Position numbers and translations under genes: made by a program | The notes under the pieces: generated by a model | Database searches by the model: none | What the model saw: only the letters and a program-made list of their open reading frames with translations | What the model was told of the DNA's origin: nothing | Source: an uncultured Bacteroides sp. | Lineage (GTDB): Bacteria > Bacteroidota > Bacteroidia > Chitinophagales > Chitinophagaceae | Reading direction: 5' to 3' | Assembly (NCBI GenBank): GCA_902168085.1 | Contig: CABHOP010000058.1 | Span: 1-49,438 of the forward strand | Length of the DNA: 49,438 nucleotides | Part shown: piece by piece, positions 43,183 to 49,438 of the stretch | Numbering within the stretch: position 1 is the stretch's first letter | Layout: the number at the start of each line of letters is the position of its first letter

Positions 43183-44898
43183 CTATATAGATGGCCTTAT
43201 ATCCAGCACACGCATCTGCAGTTTGGTATTACCATTGAAATCATTTTCATCCAGCGTATATACTATATCAAACGGGCCACGCTGCACCATTTCAAATTTC
43301 TCTGCCATCCCAAAGCCTATGCCATCTACCACAATGCCATTGTGTTGATGCACTACAAATTTTATGTGCTGCTCTTTTACAATGCGGCTATATCCCTGGT
43401 AATCGTGTACATGCTTCGATACGAATACAGGGCGCAGGTTGGTAGGGCCAAAAGGTTCAAACTGGCGGATAATATTATAGAACGCAGGTTTGATATCTGC
43501 AAGTGTTATCTCAGCATCTATCTCTATTTCAGGTATCAGCAGTTCGGGCGGTATCGATTGCGCCACCACTTCTTCAAACCGTGTTACAAAATCTGCTACA
43601 TTATCAGGATGCATGGTCATACCTGCAGCATAAAAGTGGCCGCCATAATTTTCCAGCAGGTCGCGACAGGCATGTATAGCTTCATATATATTAAAGCCAC
43701 TTACTGAGCGTGCAGAGCCGGTTACTTTATCATTGCTCAGCGTCAGCACAATAGTAGGGCGGTAATAATAATCTATCAACCGGGATGCTACAATACCAAC
43801 TACACCCTTATGCCAATGTTCTTTATATAATACAGTCGATTTACGGTCAAGCAATGTTTCATCGCCTTGTATCAAAGCCAGTGCTTCTTCTGTAGTACTT
43901 TTATCTATTTCTTTCCTGTCAAAATTATCCGACTGCAGCGCTGCCGCCAGGGTCATTATCTTTTCAGGGTCGGTTTCTATAAATAGCTCTACTGCCTTGC
44001 GGGCATCATCCATACGCCCCGCAGCATTTACGCGCGGGCCTATTACAAATACCAGGTCGGCTACCGATAAAGGGCGTGTAGCCCCCGATAATTCTTTCAG
44101 CGTCTTGATACCCAGCGATGGCGATTCATTTACCTTTTGTATGCCAAAGTGTGCCAGCACACGGTTTTCACCATCTATCGGCACTATATCTGCAGCTATG
44201 CTGGTAGCCACCAGGTCCAGGTATTGATAAGCTTCTTCTTCGGGCAACTTCCAGTGCTGCATCAGTGCAGATATCAGCTTGAAACCAATACCACAACCAC
44301 TCAGTTCTTTATAAGGATAAGGGCAATCGTTTTGCTTAGGGTTCAGTATCGCTAATGCAGGCGGTATATTATCATCGGGCGTATGGTGATCGCACACGAT
44401 CACATCTATCCCCAACGATTGTGCATACGCTATCAGCTCTACCGATTTAATACCACAGTCCAGTGTTATCAGCAGCGTATACCCATTATCGCGCGCATAT
44501 TCTATACCGGCGCGCGATACGCCATACCCTTCGCGGTAGCGGTGCGGGATGTAAAAGCCCAGTTCGCCGTTATACCTTTTCTTCAGGAAAGAATACATCA
44601 GCGCGACAGATGTGGTACCATCCACATCATAGTCGCCATATATCAGTATGCGCTCGTGCCATTCTATAGCTTCGCTGATGCGGTCTACAGCTTCGTGCAT
44701 GCCTTTCATCAGGAAGGGGTCGTGCAGGTGCGAAAGCTCGGGACGGAAAAACGCCTTCGACGAATCGAAATCTTCTATTCCGCGCACGGCCAGTACCCTA
44801 CATAGTGCGGGGTGTATGTGCAGTGCGTCTGATACGCCTTTTATCTTGGTATCGTCAACGGGTTTTAGTGTCCAGCGTTTCTCAGGCTTCATGGCCAA
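43183..44898 (-). CDS. recJ: single-stranded-DNA exonuclease RecJ
   Basis: RecJ degrades single-stranded DNA 5' to 3' in recombination and mismatch repair. The 571 residues carry the DHH-family motifs: DYDVDG (89-94) in IYGDYDVDGTTSVAL, CDHHTPDD (Asp170, His171, His172), and the DHHA1 block with RSVSGFNIYEAIHACRDLL and LLENYGGHFYAAGMT. The length is normal. It overlaps the 3' end of the upstream kmo gene by 17 bases, so the two are translated from one mRNA; alternative starts are two codons apart. Confidence 0.96.
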   Translation of the reverse strand: MAMKPEKRWTLKPVDDTKIKGVSDALHIHPALCRVLAVRGIEDFDSSKAFFRPELSHLHDPFLMKGMHEAVDRISEAIEWHERILIYGDYDVDGTTSVALMYSFLKKRYNGELGFYIPHRYREGYGVSRAGIEYARDNGYTLLITLDCGIKSVELIAYAQSLGIDVIVCDHHTPDDNIPPALAILNPKQNDCPYPYKELSGCGIGFKLISALMQHWKLPEEEAYQYLDLVATSIAADIVPIDGENRVLAHFGIQKVNESPSLGIKTLKELSGATRPLSVADLVFVIGPRVNAAGRMDDARKAVELFIETDPEKIMTLAAALQSDNFDRKEIDKSTTEEALALIQGDETLLDRKSTVLYKEHWHKGVVGIVASRLIDYYYRPTIVLTLSNDKVTGSARSVSGFNIYEAIHACRDLLENYGGHFYAAGMTMHPDNVADFVTRFEEVVAQSIPPELLIPEIEIDAEITLADIKPAFYNIIRQFEPFGPTNLRPVFVSKHVHDYQGYSRIVKEQHIKFVVHQHNGIVVDGIGFGMAEKFEMVQRGPFDIVYTLDENDFNGNTKLQMRVLDIRPSI

Positions 44899-46261
44899 AA
44901 TCCAGTTGTTGTACCGATTGGTGATAGGTGTTCACCCATTTATCCAGCTTATCTGTAAATGGTGCTTCGGTAATATGCTCAAAAAAGTTTCCTTCACTCA
45001 TAATGGTATGCAGCAGGCCATCCTGTGCCTGTATGCAGCGCAGTGCCGTATCATACGGCGTGTGGGTGAAGGATACCATTTCATATACGGATACAAACTG
45101 TTCTGGGTAAAGCCTGCCCAGTTCCTTTTCTATCTTCTTACGCTCCAGGAAGCTGGGGTCAGCCACCTTGTCGCGCATTTCTATAAAGTTGTTCAGCGCC
45201 AGTTGTGCTACCGCATCGCCGTTCGGTTTGCGTTTTTGTTCGTAGGCTTTTAGTATAGCGGTCCAGTCGTCACCGTGTTTATCCATCAGGCCGGCTAATA
45301 TCGTGCAGTCTTCGAAACCCGCATTCATACCCTGCCCATAGAAGGGAACGATGGCATGTGCTGCATCACCTATCAGTGCGCTCCTATCGGCAACATGCCA
45401 CGGGAAGATGTGTGTAGTGATGAGTGATGATGTAGGATTGGTAAAGAAATCTTCTATCAGCGTTGGCATCATTGGCACCGCGTCGGGGAAGTGCTGGCTG
45501 AAGAAGGCCATTACATCAGCCTCCGTTTTCAGCTTGGCAAAAGATGTTTCGCCTTCAAATGGCAGGAACAGTGTGCAGGTGAAAGTGCCATCTGTATTGG
45601 GCAGCGCTATCATCATAAAGTTGCGGCGCGGCCATATATGCAGGGCATTCTTTTCCATGCGCAGGTTGCCTGCCAGATCGGGTGGTATGCACAGCTCTTT
45701 ATAGCCATGCTCCAGGTAGTGTTGCGATGCATTTACCCTATCCAGTGCCGTATAGCTTTTGCGCAGTGCAGAAAAAGCACCGTCGGCACCAAACAGCAAG
45801 TCAGCCTGCTTGGTTATTTTCTTGCCATCTGGCAATTCGAAATACAAGGTATTATCTGCCACATCTACATGTACACAACGGTGGTCGAAGTGTATGGTAG
45901 CGCCTTCCTGTTCGGCCAGCGTCATCAGCTTTTTATTCAGCTCGCCACGGCTCACACTATATATCGCTTCATTATTCTTTCCATATGCCTGCGATGCTGC
46001 AGTGCCATCGGCCTGGTGCAGAAAGCGGCCATACATGGGTATTGCCAATGCTTCCATTTCGCTGCGCAGGCCGGCAAGGTCCAGCGCCTTCCAGCCACGG
46101 GCACTCATAGCCAGGTTGATAGAGCGGCCGGCGGCTATGGTACTTACCCGCATATCCGGACGACGTTCGTATATCGTCACTTCATATCCGCGCTTGCGCA
46201 GTATGATGGCTAACAGGGAGCCAACCAATCCTGCACCTAATATAGTTACTGAACGAGCCAT
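44882..46261 (-). CDS. kmo: kynurenine 3-monooxygenase
   Basis: KMO is an FAD enzyme that hydroxylates kynurenine with NADPH and oxygen in tryptophan degradation and, in some bacteria, in NAD synthesis. The 459 residues (P. fluorescens KMO 461) show the FAD motif GAGLVG (9-14), the conserved SINLAMSARGWKALDLAGL, DLLFGADGAFSALRK, and ALIGDAAHAIVPFYGQGMNA near 300. The start at ATG 46261 follows a TATTTTTG box by 22 bases. The frame is open 30 residues upstream, but that stretch has no FAD-family similarity. Other kynurenine genes are not in the window. It is followed directly by recJ. Confidence 0.94.
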   Translation of the reverse strand: MARSVTILGAGLVGSLLAIILRKRGYEVTIYERRPDMRVSTIAAGRSINLAMSARGWKALDLAGLRSEMEALAIPMYGRFLHQADGTAASQAYGKNNEAIYSVSRGELNKKLMTLAEQEGATIHFDHRCVHVDVADNTLYFELPDGKKITKQADLLFGADGAFSALRKSYTALDRVNASQHYLEHGYKELCIPPDLAGNLRMEKNALHIWPRRNFMMIALPNTDGTFTCTLFLPFEGETSFAKLKTEADVMAFFSQHFPDAVPMMPTLIEDFFTNPTSSLITTHIFPWHVADRSALIGDAAHAIVPFYGQGMNAGFEDCTILAGLMDKHGDDWTAILKAYEQKRKPNGDAVAQLALNNFIEMRDKVADPSFLERKKIEKELGRLYPEQFVSVYEMVSFTHTPYDTALRCIQAQDGLLHTIMSEGNFFEHITEAPFTDKLDKWVNTYHQSVQQLDFGHEA

Positions 46262-46283
46262 GTAATCTTCTCTTGGTTTCAGA

Positions 46284-46291
46284 CAAAAATA
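46284..46291 (-). promoter_or_regulatory. candidate -7 box (TATTTTTG) of kmo-recJ
   Basis: TATTTTTG on the - strand matches TANNTTTG and ends 22 bases before the kmo ATG. No -33 TTTG is at the right spacing. Confidence 0.45.
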
Positions 46292-46469
46292 AACTAATAG
46301 AGGCACTATCCGAAGCCTTAAACAATACGGTATCTTATAATATGACCACAATCACCCTGGCTCTGTATCAAAAACACGCAAAAAATCACACATATACGCG
46401 TTAAAAAATCTTATCGTAAATATTTCATAAAGACTTATCCCGTCTATCTCAAAATGTAGTGGAAGTTGT

Positions 46470-46477
46470 TACTTTTG
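46470..46477 (+). promoter_or_regulatory. candidate -7 box (TACTTTTG) of lepB
   Basis: TACTTTTG ends 22 bases before the lepB ATG. No clear -33 box. The 238 bases between divergent kmo and lepB hold nothing else recognised. Confidence 0.45.
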
Positions 46478-46499
46478 GTGCTCATATATTTAAAACCTC

Positions 46500-47699
46500 A
46501 TGCGATTAGCATTCTGGAAAAAGAAAGACCCCAACAAGAAAAAGAAACCCGTTTGGCGTGAATGGGTAGATGCCCTGGTCTTTGCAGTAGTAGCTGCCAC
46601 TATCATCCGTACTCTTTTTATCGAAGCTTACACCATACCCACCGGGTCTATGGAAGGTAGCTTGCTGGTAAACGATTACCTCTTTGTAAGTAAAATGGCC
46701 TATGGCCCGCGCATACCTATGACACCGGTTGCTGTACCGCTGGTACATAATACCATGCCGCTGGTAGGTGGCAAATCATATACCGATGCCGTGCAGTGGA
46801 AATACCGCCGCTGGCCCGGCTTTGGAAAGGTGCAGCGCTATGATGTTGTAGTATTCAACTTCCCGAATGGTGATACTGTAGTGGCAGAAGCGCCCGACCA
46901 GGATTACTACCAGCTATGCCGCATGTATGGCCGCGATATGATAGCGGGTGCTAATACCATCATCACGCGGCCGGTAGATAAAAAGGAAAACTACATCAAA
47001 CGTTGCATAGGCATACCGGGCGATAAGATAGAGATACGCAATGGTATCGTATTTGTAAACGGCCAACAGGGCCAGATATTCCCGCATGCTAAGATCACCC
47101 ATGTAGTGCGTACCGATGGCCGCTTTATACCGGAAGAGTTTTTTGAAGAAAATGATATAGAGCAAGCCCCGATGGTAGATAAAAACACCTACCTGTATCA
47201 GCTGGAAAATGAGGATGCAGAAAAACTGCGCAAGGTTCCGGGCGTACTATCTGTAGCACCTTACACACAGCGCCCCGGCTACATACCGCAAGCGGCAGGC
47301 GAGTGGACCTTCCCGCAAGACACGACTAACTTTAAATGGAATGTTGACAACTTTGGCCCGATAGCGATACCCGCAAAAGGCACCAGCGTTACGCTGACAC
47401 CACAAAACATAGCACTGTATCGCCGCATCATTGCCAACTACGAAGGCAATAAGCTGGAAGAACGCAATGGCCAGTTCATTATTAATGGTACGCCTGCTAC
47501 TTCCTATACTTTCAAAATGGATTACTACTGGATGATGGGTGACAACCGCCACAATTCGCTCGATTCGCGCTACTGGGGTTTTGTGCCTATGGACCACGTA
47601 GTAGGCAAGGCATCGTTTGTATGGCTGAGCCATAGAGAAAGCCTCTTTAAGCTGCGCTGGGGCAGGTTGTTCCACAGCGTTTCTTCACTTAGCAAATAA
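46500..47699 (+). CDS. lepB: signal peptidase I
   Basis: LepB removes signal peptides from exported proteins on the outer face of the inner membrane. The 399 residues show a basic N-terminus, a transmembrane helix (about 22-42), the catalytic Ser50 in YTIPTGSMEGSLL, Lys167 in KENYIKRCIGIPGD, and the box MGDNRHNSLDSRYWGFVP near the C-terminus. Between the Lys box and the last box there is an insertion of roughly 130 residues (about 190-330), which makes it longer than E. coli LepB (324); from memory, similar long forms occur in other Bacteroidota. It is needed here to process many signal peptides, including those of T9SS cargo. Confidence 0.96.
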   Translation: MRLAFWKKKDPNKKKKPVWREWVDALVFAVVAATIIRTLFIEAYTIPTGSMEGSLLVNDYLFVSKMAYGPRIPMTPVAVPLVHNTMPLVGGKSYTDAVQWKYRRWPGFGKVQRYDVVVFNFPNGDTVVAEAPDQDYYQLCRMYGRDMIAGANTIITRPVDKKENYIKRCIGIPGDKIEIRNGIVFVNGQQGQIFPHAKITHVVRTDGRFIPEEFFEENDIEQAPMVDKNTYLYQLENEDAEKLRKVPGVLSVAPYTQRPGYIPQAAGEWTFPQDTTNFKWNVDNFGPIAIPAKGTSVTLTPQNIALYRRIIANYEGNKLEERNGQFIINGTPATSYTFKMDYYWMMGDNRHNSLDSRYWGFVPMDHVVGKASFVWLSHRESLFKLRWGRLFHSVSSLSK

Positions 47700-47711
47700 G
47701 TTTATTCATAC

Positions 47712-47740
47712 ACAAAGCCGCGGTTATACTGCGGCTTTGT
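47712..47740 (+). terminator. terminator of lepB
   Basis: Stem ACAAAGCCGC / GCGGCTTTGT (10 perfect pairs) with a 9-base loop, followed by AATTTT. Its last base is the first T of the -7 box of the next gene. Confidence 0.85.
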
Positions 47741-47747
47741 AATTTTG
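47740..47747 (+). promoter_or_regulatory. -7 box (TAATTTTG) overlapping the lepB terminator
   Basis: TAATTTTG fits TANNTTTG and ends 24 bases before the haem lipoprotein ATG. It begins on the last base of the lepB terminator stem, so the hairpin occupies the place of a -33 region. Confidence 0.45.
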
Positions 47748-47771
47748 CACCAGTCAATTTTTTTCACCATC

Positions 47772-48167
47772 ATGTCTGCATATAAATATACCGGTGTTAT
47801 ACTGCTCAGTGCATTACTTTCGGCCTGCGGTGGCAGCGAACCAACTACCGAACAAAACGAACCGGAAACGGTACACCCGGGCATGACGAAGGGTAAGGCC
47901 ATATTTGCTGCCAACTGCGTACAATGCCACAGCCTGCACCGCGACCAGGTAGGCCCCAAGCTGGAAGGTGCCATGAGCCGTTGGAATAATGATACGGCAC
48001 GCATCACGCGCTTTATTAAAAACTCACAAGAGGCCATCAATATGGGCGACCCGCGTGCCATAGATATCTATGAAAAATGGAACAAAACCATCATGACCCC
48101 CATGCCGCACCTTACGGATAAGGACGTAATAGAATTGATAGACTATATAAACAAAGGGGTAGAATAA
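47772..48167 (+). CDS. haem c lipoprotein (class I cytochrome c)
   Basis: This 131-residue protein has lipobox LLSACG (Cys19), a Glu/Thr/Pro linker (21-37), and one c-type haem site CVQCH (49-53) in FAANCVQCHSLHRDQVGP. A likely distal ligand is Met111 in TIMTPMPHL. The fold is a small class I cytochrome c, held on the periplasmic face by lipid, and likely passes electrons to or from an oxidase or other redox enzyme. The ATG at 47772 was chosen because the upstream TTG (47745) lies inside the -7 box. The next gene begins 3 bases later. Confidence 0.93.
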   Translation: MSAYKYTGVILLSALLSACGGSEPTTEQNEPETVHPGMTKGKAIFAANCVQCHSLHRDQVGPKLEGAMSRWNNDTARITRFIKNSQEAINMGDPRAIDIYEKWNKTIMTPMPHLTDKDVIELIDYINKGVE

Positions 48168-48170
48168 GAT

Positions 48171-48847
48171 ATGCCTGCTATCACCAAAGAAGAAATTATT
48201 GCTATTGCAGTAACAGAATTATCACAGAAAACGCTTGGCTACACCCAACAGTTTCTTGATATACACCGGGTAGCCATACAAGATGGCATCCCGACTATAG
48301 AGCATGTACGCATCCTGGAAGATGGTATTGCCGTTGTATACTTTAAGGTACATGATGAACAATTCTTTTTTGCTATATCTGTGGATATGGGAAAAAAGGA
48401 GGTACGGTGGTCTTACTCAGAAAGTTTTGTACAGGTATCTTTTGTAGCAGAATCTACAGACCTTACATATGATGCTTTAAGTGCGTTAACCAAACTTAAA
48501 CCCAATTGGGGATGGGATAAGGACCCGCAAGCTAAATATCGCGGCAAAAGGGTAACCAAAATCGCATTTCAGCCCTATAAAGACCCGGACAATCTGGAAA
48601 TAAACTGTGTAACCTTTTGGATTACCTGGATACTGATAAAGAGGGTATCCGTAATTTGCTTAATAATGCCACGGATGCTTATATTATCACAACAACAGAT
48701 GTTCACAATTTCAATTCTCACATCGGAGGCATACACTTAAAACCTCACATTCTTAAGAGATTAGCAGAGTTGAATGTTGCTGTGGATTTTGACTTTTACG
48801 CTGTCGGTAATTTATATTTTGACGAAGATGAAAAAGAAGAAGGGTAG
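48171..48847 (+). pseudogene. DUF4279-like gene split by a one-base frameshift
   Basis: The first frame (48171-48740) reads normally through FVAESTDLTYDALSALTKL and KPNWGWDKDPQAKYRGKRV to DPDNLE (Glu143), then turns into nonsense (NCVTFWITWILIK). The sensible sequence resumes in another frame, KLCNLLDYLDTDKEG, AYIITTTDVHNFNSHIGG, and ends in VDFDFYAVGNLYFDEDE at 48847. Restoring one A in the AAA run at 48602-48604 joins the halves into one 225-residue protein. From about residue 84 it resembles DUF4279 proteins; the N-terminal 80 residues are another domain. The function of DUF4279 is unknown; from memory, some members are thought to act in toxin-immunity settings. A real mutation and a sequencing error cannot be separated here. 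The gene looks AT-richer than its neighbours. Confidence 0.75.
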
Positions 48848-48869
48848 CGCAGTGCTACCCTTCTTCTTT
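48833..48869. terminator. terminator overlapping the end of the DUF4279-like gene
   Basis: Perfect 16-pair stem AAAGAAGAAGGGTAGC / GCTACCCTTCTTCTTT with loop GCAGT. It includes the stop codon at 48845-48847 and lies between convergent genes. Confidence 0.88.
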
Positions 48870-48889
48870 TAAACTATTATATAATAACG

Positions 48890-49438
48890 TTACGCTACCT
48901 GCTCTTTCAGCACACCCAGCTCTTTGCCCACTTTTATAAAGGCAGCGATAGCCTGGTCTAAGTGATGGCGCTCGTGGCCGGCAGATATCTGTACACGTAT
49001 GCGGTCTTTACCTTTCGGCACTACAGGGTAGAAGAAACCTATCACATAGATGCCTTCTTCCAGCATGCGGGCTGCAAATTTCTGCGCCAGTACCGGGTCA
49101 TACAGCATTACCGGTGCTATAGGGTGTGTACCCTCTTTTATGTCAAAACCTGCTTCCGTTATCTTACTGCGGAAGTATAGGGTATTTTCTTCCAGCTTAT
49201 CGCGAAGGGCGGTTGTTTCACTCAGCATATCCAGCACGGCTATAGAAGCACCTACCACAGCCGGCGCTACGGTGTTGGAAAACAGGTAAGGACGGCTGCG
49301 CTGGCGCAGTATCTCTATAATCTCTTTCCTGCCGCTTGTAAAACCACCCGATGCACCACCTAATGCTTTACCCAATGTACCTGTAATGATATCGATACGG
49401 TCCATCACACCGCACAGCTCATGCACACCACGGCCGGT
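48890..49438 (-). CDS. kbl: glycine C-acetyltransferase (2-amino-3-ketobutyrate CoA ligase), 3' part
   Basis: Kbl is a PLP enzyme that splits 2-amino-3-oxobutanoate with CoA into glycine and acetyl-CoA in threonine breakdown. The visible C-terminal part (about 182 residues) starts TGRGVHELCGVMD and includes the PLP-lysine block ITGTLGKALGGASGGFTSGR, RQRSRPYLFSNTVAPAVVG, and EEGIYVIGFFYPVVPKGKDR, all closely like E. coli Kbl. The N-terminal half lies beyond base 49438. An internal GTG at 49426 is not the start. The related threonine dehydrogenase gene is not in view. A strong terminator lies after its stop. Confidence 0.94.
   Translation of the reverse strand, partial: TGRGVHELCGVMDRIDIITGTLGKALGGASGGFTSGRKEIIEILRQRSRPYLFSNTVAPAVVGASIAVLDMLSETTALRDKLEENTLYFRSKITEAGFDIKEGTHPIAPVMLYDPVLAQKFAARMLEEGIYVIGFFYPVVPKGKDRIRVQISAGHERHHLDQAIAAFIKVGKELGVLKEQVA

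Noticed and set aside
46262-46351. 30-residue N-terminal extension of kmo
   Set aside because: The extra residues have no FAD-enzyme similarity, the GAGLVG motif is normally near residue 10, and a -7 promoter box lies inside the extension.

Overview
The window looks like a chromosomal segment from a member of the Bacteroidota, most likely a chitinophagia-type bacterium. The lineage call rests on four signs seen directly: a 2483-residue SprA (the outer-membrane translocon of the type IX secretion system, T9SS), a secreted protein with a T9SS C-terminal sorting domain, Bacteroidota-type promoters (TTTG, about 20 bases, TANNTTTG), and almost no Shine-Dalgarno sequences. The genus-level placement is inference. 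The DNA is mostly housekeeping genes. I see no phage, IS element, CRISPR array, rRNA or tRNA.

Layout. 1-1442 (+): end of fabF, then rnc. 1575-7471 (-): a phenylacetyl-CoA epoxidase operon paaA-paaB-paaC, a large membrane protein, a TonB C-terminal-domain protein, paaD and a small membrane protein. 7543-17941 (-): sprA-ruvA, a DUF6089-type barrel protein, an enoyl-CoA hydratase and a free-standing B12-binding domain. 18112-22745 (mostly +): a small barrel protein, glnS, a DinB-like protein, ridA/tsaB in divergent orientation, and an ArsR-type regulator. 22811-24225 (-): rpmH-rnpA-yidD followed by paaY. 24388-28428 (-): a TPR protein, a PstS-like lipoprotein, a two-helix membrane protein, a Lys/Ala/Pro histone-like protein, and rplU-rpmA. 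28602-34357: a GH3-family ligase (+), an S41 protease (-), a T9SS cargo protein, a secreted protein of unknown function and an LRR protein (+). 34416-39162 (-): an SGNH hydrolase with a FadL-type porin, then radA-comF. 39549-49438: an oligoendopeptidase (+), a sugar-phosphate nucleotidyltransferase (-), a PfkB kinase (+), kmo-recJ (-), lepB, a haem lipoprotein, a frameshifted DUF4279-like gene (+), and the 3' part of kbl (-).

Functional themes are envelope and secretion (SprA, LepB, YidD, barrels, FadL/SGNH, PstS/TPR), aromatic and acyl-CoA catabolism (PaaABCD, PaaY, enoyl-CoA hydratase, B12 domain, KMO, Kbl), and translation or nucleic-acid maintenance (RNase III, RuvA, RadA, RecJ, GlnS, TsaB, RnpA, L21, L27, L34). 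Transcription units are short and often end in near-perfect hairpins. Several starts lie only 4-30 bases after a TANNTTTG -7 box, which settles many start codons and suggests that some mRNAs are leaderless or nearly so.

Points most worth a second look: rnpA apparently starting at ATT; a one-base deletion that splits the DUF4279-like gene; foreign membrane genes inside the paa operon; a perfect inverted repeat holding the ridA and tsaB -7 boxes back to back; a terminator-like hairpin in the radA leader; and an Asp-to-Asn change at a metal-binding position of RNase III. No clearly undescribed multi-gene system stands out. All calls come from reading the sequence; no database search or structure prediction was run.
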